From Callipepla californica brunnescens (lineage: Eukaryota; Chordata; Aves; Galliformes; Odontophoridae): 64,000 bases of DNA. The translations under genes were made by a program, and so were the position numbers. Below are positions 10,448-21,414 of this stretch, piece by piece (within the stretch, counting starts at the first letter, position 1; each line of letters opens with the position of its first letter). The DNA is taken from NCBI GenBank assembly GCA_023055505.1, contig JALIRH010000008.1:3534001-3598000 (forward strand). Direction: 5' to 3'. The notes under the pieces were generated by a model that was not told the origin of the DNA, searched no databases, and saw nothing but the letters and a program-made list of their open reading frames with translations.

Positions 10448-13046
10448 ATGGGAAATGACAACAGCAGTGCGATAAATTTCGGGCCCGTATGAGATGCTGA
10501 CTTTGAATGTAGATTTGCAGGCACAATGCAGGGCCCTGTCTCCTTCCCACTTCTTCCTCAGTGGTCTGGTTTGGACCGCATTCAGATGCACAGTGCACAG
10601 ATGTTGTACGGAGTGTCCAAATCTGAACCGCACTGCGATGACTTCAGTCATGCTTAGTGGACCTGATCCAGTGGCATGGAGGTGAATGAAAGACTCCATG
10701 GCATGCTGAAATCTGGTGAATTCAGATAGCTTTGGACCAGAATTTACGTGAGAAATTGTATCAGAGTCCATCCCAAGGCATTTACTTGCACTGGGCCACT
10801 GGGCACAGAGCTGCACACCGTGGCTGCAAACGTGGGACACATTCATCCCCCAGTACATATTTCTGCCACATCCCATTCAGTGCTGGGGTTGATTTTGACA
10901 CTAGCACTGCAGGGACAAACTTCAGCTGTTGCTCTTGCTGCTGTGGCTAGCACAATATCTGTCCCACAAATGCCTGCCTGGCCTCTGGAGAACTTATGAG
11001 GTGCTCTGTCAATACTAAAAACTGCTTGGAGTACCCCAAACATCTCAGATTTCCTCTCAAGGTCATCCGTCGTCCTCATGTTCAAACTGCTCTGTTTCTG
11101 CTTGTGCCTTGGCTATTCCCTGCGAAGCCGCGTCAGTGTGCAGCGTGGCAGCGGCTGGCTTTCCTTTCAGGTTACAGATGGACAAGGGATATCATCATGC
11201 AGGATTTCAGGGAAAAGAAATCTGGTCTGCAGGAATTCCCTTTAACACTATCAGTGCAACTGAGTTGTCCATACGACTATCAGGTTCCTTCTTCAAGGAA
11301 CTTGAGTTTCCCACAGACTGACAGCAGGCTCAGAGATAATTAAATACTGAGAAATCCTGGGGATAAAAAAAATAATACGCAGGGAATGGGGAAGAGAGAG
11401 CCAAATTAGGGCCTCAGCTGTCATACAAACTCAGAAAAATGCCTGCTCTGCATGGCAAACAGGCCTCTTCCCTGTGCATCCACACCAAGGCACTAAGCAC
11501 CCAACCCCACCAAGCACAGGCTCCTGATAGCAACTGGTTAAACAGAACGGAGAAAGGGGATGGGAACAGAGGCTGCATGGGAACAGCTAATCCTAAGCGG
11601 GAAGAGGCAGAGGTCAGGAAAGCAGGGTACAAATCCAGTGACTCATTAGTTCTGCTGTTTATGGAACAATTGCCTGGTATCACCTTCATTGTTAGTTGCT
11701 GAAACAGCAGTGTTTAGCTCAAAAAGTCACAAACATCTTTTCTAATAACTTACTGCAGAAAAACACCTTTTTAGCAAGCAACACGGCAGCAAAATAGCCC
11801 CAGTAGGCAGGAACAAGCTCCCTCCCCCAGCAGCTGTGAAAATAAGCAAGGACAGAGAGCGAGAGCATGATGTTCAGGTCCTAAACCTAATTCCACTGAC
11901 ATCGGTGGGAAAATGTTTAATACCTTCCAGTTGTGACCCAGTGCTCCCATGGCCAAGTTCAGAGCTGGTAGCTGAACAGGGCTGTTTCTGCTCCCAAAGG
12001 TTATGAAAATACACACATACTCGAAAGATTACTCAGGTTACAAAAGTCGGAGATGCTCCATGGCAGTGAGGATGAGCTCTCTGAGGGACAGAAAAACACA
12101 ATCAGGCTGTACCACCTTCACCAAGAGGTGATGCAAACAGAAAAGAGCCATCACAGCTATACTCCAGGTCCTACCTCTCCATCTTCTGGCATTTCCCCAA
12201 TAAATCCCACAAAGGCACCTTTTCTCCCTATTGCTCAGCCAACCATTCTCAATTCTCTCATCCCTCTTTTCTCCCCAGTGCCAGACACCCATCTTGACTC
12301 ACCAACTTCTCCTCTGCCTCCCCCTGGGAGATTTCTCATATACAAATGTTTCTGGCTCCTCTTATTTTTCCCCCTTTCTGGCCCCCAAAATACTGAAGAG
12401 ATGTGGGCAGTGGCCTCCCACAACATTTCTTCTGCAGCTTGGCTTTACCACCAACCTAATGGACATGCTGGAGGCAACTCCTCTCATCGGGAGAGGATGA
12501 GAAACCTTAGTGTGCTGGCTTGAACTTCATGCCCCTGACTTTACAATAGCTAACAGGCAACTGTGAAAACAACTGCAACATCAAGCACAGAAGGTGGATG
12601 TGCTTTGGAGAGGATTGCTCAGAGCATGAAGGATAAACGAAGTCACAGGGTATGCTTTGGCACGAGCCCTTTGAACACAGTGAGCTTTGAACAGGCAGCA
12701 CAACAGTCACTTGAGAAGCTGTGAAAACTCTTATTTCTGCAAGAGCTCTGAGCTTGAATGTCTCTTGTTAGCCTGGTACCAAGGAGATGATGGCAGAAGC
12801 AGCAGGATATGTGTACCTCTTCTTCAGTGTGGTTAAATGAGAGGTACAGACACCTGCCAGGCCTAGGGAGGTCAGAAACTCACACACCATCTCCATACAT
12901 GCTCACAAGTGGGAAGGAAGACACCAGGCTCCAGGTTCCCACAATGAAGAACGGAATCTTGTGCAAAGGTCCAACTGGAGAAGAGGGAACTGAAGAGCAC
13001 TGTCCTCCGAATTACAGTGAGGCAGAGTTTTATCAGCTGCTTAGGG
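10448..13046. other. non-coding stretch with repeated words at 10570-10738
   Basis: TTTGGACC occurs at 10570-10577 and 10731-10738, and ATTCAGAT at 10580-10587 and 10720-10727, with the order of the two words swapped between places. A fused relative in reverse sense, GTCCAAATCTGAACCGC, lies at 10615-10631. This may be a decayed transposon or a motif cluster. A 156-codon plus frame at 12053-12523 is C/T-rich and proline/serine-rich in its middle and resembles no known protein; the pyrimidine bias explains its openness. Confidence 0.4.
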
Positions 13047-13123
13047 GAATGGCTTAGTGGGCATGGGTCAACAGTTGGACAAGATGGTCTCAGAGGTCTT
13101 TTTCTAATCACAGAGATTCTATG
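13047..13123 (+). mobile_element. CR1 LINE 3' end fragment (plus strand)
   Basis: GGAATGGCTTAGTGGGCATG, an ACAGTTGGACAAGATGGTCT segment, AGAGGTCTTTTTCTAATC and the terminal ATTCTATGA together match the sense orientation of the CR1 3' untranslated end. Only the last 75-80 bases are recognisable, so it is a strongly 5'-truncated insertion. It is the only plus-oriented CR1 I found here. Confidence 0.85.
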
Positions 13124-16031
13124 AAGCTGCCTGGAGTTGGTCCTCTCCCACGATTTTCCTACCCCATACCCAGCCTGAGTGGTATAGAACCAAGCTTTGC
13201 ACAGCATTTGACACAGCATGGGCAGGTGCTGCTCCAGCATCTCATGCTGGCTCCATCAGTACACGCTCATACAGAAGAGCACAAACTCTTGTTGCTCTAT
13301 TCTGCCTCTCTGGCAATGCATGCTAATTCTCTTACCACCTTTTTAAGGCTAGACCAGTCCTGAACAGGGACTGCTAAGCACAGCAGATTGAATGCCACCC
13401 AGTCCAGTCTGGCATATGGGTGGTTGAGGAGCCCACAGGATTCAGTGGACTCATAACCCACCCACTGCCCCAGCAAAAGCAATGAATCAACCAACCCCCT
13501 TGTGTTTGTCAGGTCTTCCCTGTCACTTCCCTCTTGACATTTCCATAATCCTACTGTGCCTGCAATTAAGAATTTAAACAACACGCCTGCTGCTTTCCTC
13601 CTCCTTCATAACATGGACTAACAGAACTCCACAGGCACCAACTCCTGCTGAAATGAATTGATAAAAATGAGCATACGAGGTCAGAGGGTTTTTCACAGCT
13701 GCCGAGGGATGCGAGAGATAAAAGGACAGGAGTGTCAGAATTTCTTCCTCAGGATGTGAAAGTGTAGCACGCAGCCCGATTACATATTTATTTATGGGGA
13801 GATACACTGATAGCATCTGTCAAACCTCATTGCAGAGCTAGGAACTGTGCAAGTCAAACCGTGCTCAGCCCTGTGAATTGCCTCACTGGCTCCAGCAGCA
13901 ATCACTACCGAGGCAGTAGTGAGTGGGTTTTAAGGTCGGAAGAATCATTCCTGGTAGAAGCCAAGGCACAGCAGCAGCCTCTTCTGCCTGCAGAGCCACT
14001 GAACCTTCAGATAAGAGCCAGCCTGCAGCCACAGGCAGCCCAGCTTGCAGCAGTCTTTATTCTAATACCAGTTATTTTGTACTAGGGTTAAACTCAAATA
14101 TAGGATGCCCCTAATAAATTCTGCCCATGGCTTCTACAAGAAAATATATCCTCCAAGTCACTGTACCACAGTTTGGGTCCTATGTGTTTGGTTTGTTTTG
14201 GTAGGGTCTCCCTTCTAGCTACAGCATCTTGTGGAAGGTTTGTGGAGCACGTGAAACACCCAGTCTCCACCAGAAGCTGGCAGGCACCATTGGTACAACA
14301 ATGACACTCACAAACCCAACCACAGCCCTGATGTTTTACATCACTTTTCAACGTTTGAACAAGATTTCTCCTGCACATAAAGCAGATCATGTTATTCCCT
14401 TCCCAGCAAGGCATCACTCATCCTTGCAAGTCACCAAGTCCCAGCTAGCCCACTTTAATAGTGCTGATTGCTCCTTCTAATGCACATTTTCTTACAACAG
14501 TATTACTGCTACCGCCCATTTGCTGTCCTCTAATGAGTACCTCTAAAATTTCTCATCATCTCCTCTAGTTTTGATTGACCTATATAACTGTGCAACATGC
14601 ACATCTTAACACTTTAATTTCATATTGATAAATGTCTTAACTTCAAATAATGAATACAGAGACAGGGACAATAAATGCTCATTATTTTCCCATTATTTTT
14701 GCTTTGGTGATATGTAAATTAACCAAGGATCTTTGCAGTTCTCTATTTTGACAATTCAATGGCATTAGACCTTTCAGCAGTTGCTTTAACAAGTCTAATT
14801 TGCTATGCTTATTTCCAAGAAATTATGCCACTAGCAATTTGTCTATTTACTTAGAATCCTTTTGGCACTCAGTCTGTAAGTGTATGCCTGCTTGCCCAAA
14901 CAGAAAGGCTCAGGACTTTTCCAGCTCCTGTGCTGAGATCCTTGTTCCAAAGAGCATAAGATAATAATAATTCAAAGCCCCAGCCGTAAATAAGACAACC
15001 AGGCAAAATCTTTAAACAGGTTCTTATGCTTAGGGTTACAGAAGAAAAAGGAATCCCATGTCTTTACTCAATTACTTCTTATCAGTTTCATTGACTGCAT
15101 TATCCATGTGTATAATCTGCTAGAGTGGGATGAATTCATCTATTATTTACATATTTATCTGTTTCCTACAGTTGGCTGCCATCCATTCTGCATTACTAAA
15201 GCTCTCCGTACCTGCCATTCAGCTGAGTTCAACAACAGCCAGCTGTGGCAGAGGACCAAGCCCACTGTGATGTGCCACAGCAGAAGTCCATCACGCTGTT
15301 AATAACAGCTTGATGTCACTCATCACATAACTGCAAGGGGAAGGTGGTAAAGAAGTGAGCCGTCCTCACGAGCTGGAAGACTTGCACTGCAAAAAGGTTT
15401 TGCTGGAGAAGCACTAAAGTATTCCAGTTTAATTTACTCCTATTCAGTGCAGGAACTTACAAAGCAAAAACCCAAACCTGCGGAGCTTCACTAACATGAA
15501 AAGAAATTCTTCAAGAAGTCCACGTTGACATTGCTTTGGATGTCATATTGGGAACATTAAATACTGCAGCAAAGGGTGACAGAAAAAAAAAAAACAGAAG
15601 TGTCTCAGGATGCATAAACAGTCATTAAAGTGTTGTACTATCAGACTGTTGAAAGACGAGACAGCATACCTTAATGCATCACAAATCACTCTGCTTCCAG
15701 TGCTGGCACGTATTGATCAGTGTGCTCCAGTAGTTTCACCTGCACTCTGGCCACTAACTCCTTTCTGCCGCAATTAGACATGTTGAACACCTGTCTGTGC
15801 GCGGACAGACAGACATTTTTCTATACCGATTCATACCCAAACCAAGGGCAGATGAAGGACCTTGTCATTCACCTCAGCAGGAATTAAAAAATGGTGTTGT
15901 TGACCAGGCATTTTGAACCAAGGGGTCACAAATCCAATTGCTTCACCCTATCCACAAGCCACTAGATGAGAAATCCAAGCAAATAATACTTTTTTTTTTT
16001 CCCCCTTTGATTGATTTGCACATTGTGAAAG
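13124..16031. other. non-coding stretch, A+T-rich core without frames
   Basis: No repeat family was recognised. From about 14480 to 15110 the sequence is A+T-rich and free of frames longer than 60 codons, resembling the 8.6-10 kb block. A 12-base A run lies near 15583. The section ends in an oligo-T/C tract (about 15991-16009), the acceptor-like part of the exon candidate that follows. Confidence 0.4.
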
Positions 16032-16331
16032 TTGGGGGTGAGAAGAAGAGAACAAAGGGAAGCCTATTCTGGCTTGACTACAATATCTGCTTCAACGAAA
16101 TTGAAAAAGTCTGTTAGGAACATTGCTAAACTTCTCAAAAATCAAGTTAAAGAAAGGTCTGCAATGAAAAGTCAGCTCAATGAAAAAGAAGCAAAAAGAC
16201 AGACTTCGGAAAACATTAGCAGGAAGTACTTGGATTTTTCTCCCCATGGTTTTGTGTTCTGTGACAGCCCGGACAAATCACTCAGGTGTCATGATTGTGT
16301 CAGTGTTAACAAGCCTTCATTTTGTGAAAAA
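16032..16331 (+). other. candidate internal coding exon, 100 codons in phase 0, unrecognised
   Basis: A T/C tract (15991-16009) precedes an AG at 16030-16031. From 16032 one frame is open for exactly 100 codons and reaches GTAAGT, a consensus 5' splice site, at 16332-16337. The same frame has a TGA at 16026-16028, just before the acceptor, so the opening coincides with the exon-like interval. The predicted peptide has a lysine/arginine-rich amphipathic stretch (about residues 23-65) and then a cysteine-rich part with a CHDC motif and further cysteines (residues 77-98). I recognise no family. The acceptor is imperfect because 20 bases with several purines separate the tract from the AG. Read without splicing, the frame ends at 16397. 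Confidence 0.2.
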
Positions 16332-16337
16332 GTAAGT

Positions 16338-18829
16338 AAAAGTGCATTGAAATGCCTCCAAGGACAGTGCATATATGAAGCAGAGATCCATCTCTGAAAA
16401 CGGTAGGAAAGCAGTTTCCTTTAAACACTTGAAATGCAAAGCTTTCTACAGAGCTACTCCTCCCTCAGGTTTCCCTCCCCCCCCACCTTGCATAGCACAG
16501 GGAAGGAGGAAGGGGTGTGATGGGGATACACCGTTCTCCTCCCTCTTTCTTTCCCATAGGGCATTCTGATGGGCAACATAAACCCACAAGGCACAGTTGC
16601 ACTTAGTGAGCAGCACTACCCTTCACTCACACAAAGGAATTGCATCAGCCTCAGAAGAACCTGGATGCTGGACTTTTAGATACAGCTGAAGACAATTTCA
16701 GATGTTGGACTCAAGCTGCCTTGCCTGGGCACGTCCCTCAGAAAGAAACAAGTGTTGTACACCTGCATACCCCCAAATCCTCTGCCTCTCAGAAGGCCAT
16801 ATTACATATGGTTACCATAGAATGGCTGTGTACCTTCTGCACCATCATCAACTTGCAGGATGATACAAGGCCTTGTTGACCTTCCATCCTTAGCCAACAA
16901 ATAATATCCACATTCACCATAATCAATTGACATACTATGTGGATGAAGGTCCCTCGTGCCTTAGATAGGGCAAGCGTGCCTGCTAGCAGGAGCCACTGGG
17001 CAACACCAGCAGCTCCAGCCATCATCCAAAACCCTGCCATACGTGCACAGATAGATCCTGCCCACTTTGAGAGCAACCTCCCCAGGAAGTATATTTCAGC
17101 ATGGAGGTGGTTCTCTAAGTGACAGCACCGAACAATTCCAGAACCACAGCAAGCAACACGTAGAGACCGAACAGAAATGATCAAAGTCGTGCTTGCAGGC
17201 AGGCTGCAGGGCTCACACCACATAACACACACACAGGTCCAGCAGCCAGTGCCAGGGGTTTTGGAAAGCTGTGCCTTTCTCAGCCAGAAAGTTCCTGTAT
17301 GGAGCATTCAAGTCCCCCGAGTTCTGTGTCTCTGCCTGGAATAATAACACAGAGAAATGGCTTGCTGCCTTTGGTTACTGGTATCACGAAATAACAGCTC
17401 CCCGCTATCAGAGTACTGCACAGAAGGAATAGCAGGGAGAAAAAAAAAAAATGCACACCCAAAAGCACAAAAAGCCTAAAGCCGCTCAATAGAGGACTCA
17501 GACAAACCCTGCCAGACTAACCAATCACTGCACATAAATGTGATTTCTTGCGTATGTCTGGTACTGTGCAGTGCAGACCTTTATTTTCCCTCCAGCCATC
17601 TGAATTCCTCTTAAGGAAAAGAAAAGGGAGGGGAAAACAGAAAGTGTCCCCGCACCTCAGTTGTTAGATGATGATCTCTGCGCTCTCCGCTTAGTTGTCT
17701 CTTTTACCACGGAGCTGGTTTTCTAAGGAGCTGAATTATACACAGGAATCAATGCAGGCTGTTGCAGCAACCCCAGCTGCTGCAGGGAAAGGTTGTTGCT
17801 GCCACCTGCAGTCTAACCTCTGGAGACGGGCTTTCTTCTCAAAACAGCTGGGTCAAGCAGGTAGGATGTACAGGGCCAACGAGGCATCATCTCTGCAAAA
17901 GAAGGGCTTGTAAAGGTAGCCAGGATCCAGTCAGTATGACAGCACGTGCCTTCTCCTGATGCTAAATGACATTAAGTGCTTTGTCAGCTCTACGTCACCC
18001 TCCAGTTCAAGCAAATATGTTATCTACAAATGGGTAATACAAGTTGAAGAGAGCAACGAGATAGCAAAGTTCACGTGTCTGGAGGGGATGTTAGCATTAT
18101 TTTCATACCACACACAAACAAAACCCAGCTCCTCGGTATGCAAATCGAGCAGATAAAATCAGCTGAGGGCAAGGGAATTTCGTTCAGTAGGGAACACCAG
18201 GATAACATCAAGGATTTGTGCAAAAAGGGCAGTTTGTATCTAAGATGTGCACACTCGAGCACAGATTGGATCTATGGCAGCCCTCCCAACTTAGTGTTAG
18301 GCATCTATTTCTCTCGGAAAAGCCAGCTCCATCTCAAAGGACCATGGATGTTCACATTCTCCAAAGGCACAATGCCAAGATGTGGAAAATAGTTACTTTC
18401 TTTGTGAAATCTTGCCTAATCCCGTTCTGCTACTAAAACCAACAGCCCTCTCAATAGGAAATTGAGCCCAGACATAGCAAAACAGTTCTGCCTTGAAAAC
18501 AAAAAGAATACGCACACAAGAAAATAACCAGAGACACCCCACTATTAAGCGCCTGCAGACACACACGCAGCCATAAACCTCAGACCTCCAAAAGCTGAAA
18601 ACAAAATACCAGGAAATGTGGAGAGGGAAAGAAATAAAGAGCCATCTGCAGGCAAGCTCTTCCTCAAAGCTTGTTGTACCCTGAGGAAATAAGGCTGAAA
18701 GAGCCCTCGCCAGCCCTGGAAGGAGGGCTACTGTGTCAAAATGAAATAAAAAGAACAAAAGCCATTTGCTAATTAATAGGACTAACAATAAGTTAAAGTG
18801 TAAAATCCTCTCCTCTCCCCCCCTTGCAG
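16338..18829. other. non-coding stretch, nothing firmly recognised
   Basis: Mixed sequence with an oligo-C run near 16479-16487. Open frames on both strands (for example a minus-strand frame at 16789-17307, 172 codons) overlap oppositely directed frames and match no known protein. The right end carries a C/T tract ending in CAG, the acceptor-like element of the next candidate. Confidence 0.4.
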
Positions 18830-18981
18830 GGTTCTCCACTAAACTCCAACTCCAGTTTAAAGAGGAAATGAAACCTATGTCAATTTATTACTGCAAGATA
18901 TTCATGAACAGAAAACCTGTACGAGGGTTAATAGGGGCGATGAGAACCCCAGGCTACGCACACAAAACTAAGAAGCCCTAA
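18830..18981 (+). other. weak terminal-exon candidate after a strong acceptor-like tract
   Basis: A C/T-rich run (18808-18825) ends in GCAG at 18829, close to an ideal 3' splice site. The phase that continues across it stays open for 50 codons, GFSTKLQLQFKEEMKPMS... to ...KTKKP, with a TAA at 18979-18981. The peptide is basic and not low-complexity, but no protein family is recognised. No AATAAA follows closely. Chance is a serious alternative. Confidence 0.12.
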
Positions 18982-21180
18982 AGCCCTCGATTTGTAGCTC
19001 AGCGTTACTTTAATGCTAACTGCTGACTGATTTCAACCGAAATCCATCACTTAAATAAAATTTGAGAGTCTGAAACAGAGAGCCTAAGCGTAAAAATATA
19101 CTGCAAAGGAGCATTTAAAATTCATATCTAAAACTAGTCGTTTAATGAAAGGATGTGTAATACTGCCGTAATGTGTCCTTCCTGCACTCCTCCATCTTGT
19201 CCTCTAACCCCACATATGGCTAAAGACATATTTTTTCCGAGTTATACGGCTTAAAAGGAAGGCTTCTCCTCCATGCTCTAGCATGATGTTGGCATTTCCA
19301 CCATTTAACACAAGCCTACTGCTGTCTGCTCAGACACGAAGCGGCACTCAGGTTTGTCAATCAGCTCCCTCAGAGATCCACTGGGCAAGTGTAACAAATC
19401 CACAAGTTGTCCAGATCCACAAATTTCAAGAAATGCTTTTGATTTTAATGATTTATTTCCCCAAACAGAAGGCCGCTGATATCTGCTCCTTCCACAACCA
19501 TGTCTTATTCTCCTTGCAATGCGGAGATCTCCCGGTCTTTGAAAGGTTTCTTCAAGCTACTCTATGCATGAAAATAAATCTGTAGGGAAAAAAAGAGCTC
19601 ATGCTTTGAATGTTAACATATTGTAGTATCAATTATGATATTTATCACGCAGTGAATTAGAAGTTAGCAGCCATTTATAGTACAATTCCAGTAAACAGTA
19701 TTGCCTTTCCCAGCACATAAAGACACCCATGCAATTAATCAGACAGAGAAATACTCTTCCTACATAAATGCAATTCCTGAAGTGGCGACATTTTCGGGGC
19801 TGTTTTATGAAGAATATTCCCGTCACTGCCTGCCCCAGAAGGACAGCTGGGCTCATCCTTAGTGACACCAGAGCTCCTGCCACATCAGAGACCTTGCAGG
19901 TCTTAAATCACCTAGTAATTCTGTACAATAGTGTTTCACAAACACCTGTGGTGGTTTCACACTGACAGCTCAGCTCTACCCTCCTCAGAAGGACAGGGGG
20001 AGAAAATAGATTGAAACAAAGACAAGGACAGTGAGATTACTCACAGCCATGGGCAGAACTGCTTCAGCATAGGGAGATTAATGTAATTTATTGCCTATTG
20101 ATAACTGATGAGAGCAGCTTCTGGACTTTTCTCAGAGACACCACCCCTGCAGCCCCCAGAACCTTGCCTTGTAATCCCAGTACAGCATTGCATCAGACAG
20201 AGAGAGGAGGAGGGATGCCAGAATGGGTCTGCAAGCATTGGAAGCCCTGCCTCACTCTTCAGCTCCCCAGTGCTTCAGAAAAAAAAGAATTCCAGGAGAG
20301 TTTTTCACCCATTTACATGTCCTCTATGTTGTTGCTGTTTGGGTTGCCATGAGAACCTGCAACCATCATTAATTTAATTGAATTAGCACATGTGTCCAAG
20401 CAGCCAAAACAAAACATTGGCTTGCTAACGCCTTTCTTCACTGTCAAGCCCTGAGTAGATATTTCCACTGGGGTGCTGACTGGCTGGCCATTATTCTGTT
20501 AAAGTGTTACTGTGCTCCTTGTATCCATCCTACTTTCCAGGAAAATAGTTAGGAGGCATTACTTTCAGAGCAACCTTCACAGATGGAGACCTAGACAAAT
20601 CCTCTTCCCCCAGTGCAGCCCAGGAAGCCAGAAAGTTGGACACCGATGGGCTTTAGCCTACGAGTGTTACTTACAGATAAGGCCCTTCAAAGACTTTGTT
20701 TTATTTCTTTAAAAACAGGCTGGCTAGAGCCAGTGCTGCGAATCTGTGGAGGAAAGCTCTTTCCCAAGGCCAGTATTGCTTGCCCGGGTGATCCCATAAT
20801 TCCACTGAGGTCCAGCATTTCATTTGGCCTCCCCAGCAGATCTGACCTTGAAAGAATATTTTCTTGGCGTGAACTGCAGGGAAACTATGAAGAGAAGGCA
20901 TTAAACTCTTTCAAAGGAGAGCAGAAGGCTTTTCTGTTTCTTGCTCTCTGCTCAGTGACAGAGGCATCGGACTGCCAGAATTTCATAAAACCACGTTTGT
21001 TAATGAACTAGAAACGCAAAGCTTGGCTACAGACATATGTTGTTCCTTTGAAGGAGGTTCTGGTGGCTTCTGCAAAAGAAAACACAGAAACCTAATGCTA
21101 ATAATATGCTAATTAATTAAAAGAGATGTTTTCTCTTTCCTCTGTATTGCAGATAAGGGTAGGAGACAAGGGGATTAACA
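18982..21180. other. non-coding stretch, nothing recognised
   Basis: The section is A+T-rich to about 19270, then mixed. Frames of 84-132 codons occur at 20098-20352 and 20613-21011 without recognisable domains. No repeat family was seen. Confidence 0.45.
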
Positions 21181-21199
21181 AAGGAAGGAAGGAAGGAAG
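21181..21199 (+). repeat. (GGAA)n microsatellite
   Basis: Four to five uninterrupted AAGG/GGAA units followed by GATAAGG. GGAA repeats can bind ETS factors, but this one is short and probably neutral. Confidence 0.85.
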
Positions 21200-21390
21200 A
21201 TAAGGTGGAGAAGAAATGCTCAACTTTCCAGTATAAGAGATGAGTTTACCACAAGGAGGTTAAAAAGTAAACTACAAAATGAAAGGTCATTGATTGGCCC
21301 CAGCAGTCAGCCTTAAACTGAGAGGCAGAAGTCACGAGCTAAAGCTTTCTGTTATTGGAAGTTTGCACAACAGCTGCACCAAAGCACAGT

Positions 21391-21405
21391 GGGGGGGGGG
21401 GGGGG
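21391..21405 (+). repeat. G15 homopolymer with adjacent G-runs
   Basis: Fifteen consecutive G are followed by AA, GGGG, A and GG (to about 21414). The tract could form a G-quadruplex and is a likely site of length polymorphism or sequencing error. Frames that cross it (21294-21591, two phases) should not be trusted. Confidence 0.9.
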
Positions 21406-21414
21406 AAGGGGAGG

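Noticed and set aside
12053..12523. 156-codon plus-strand frame with a protein-like first 35 residues
   Set aside because: The middle is pyrimidine-biased, a second plus phase and minus frames are also open, and no domain or splice context supports it.
16789..17307. 172-codon minus-strand frame
   Set aside because: No recognisable domain, and oppositely directed frames overlap it; consistent with chance.
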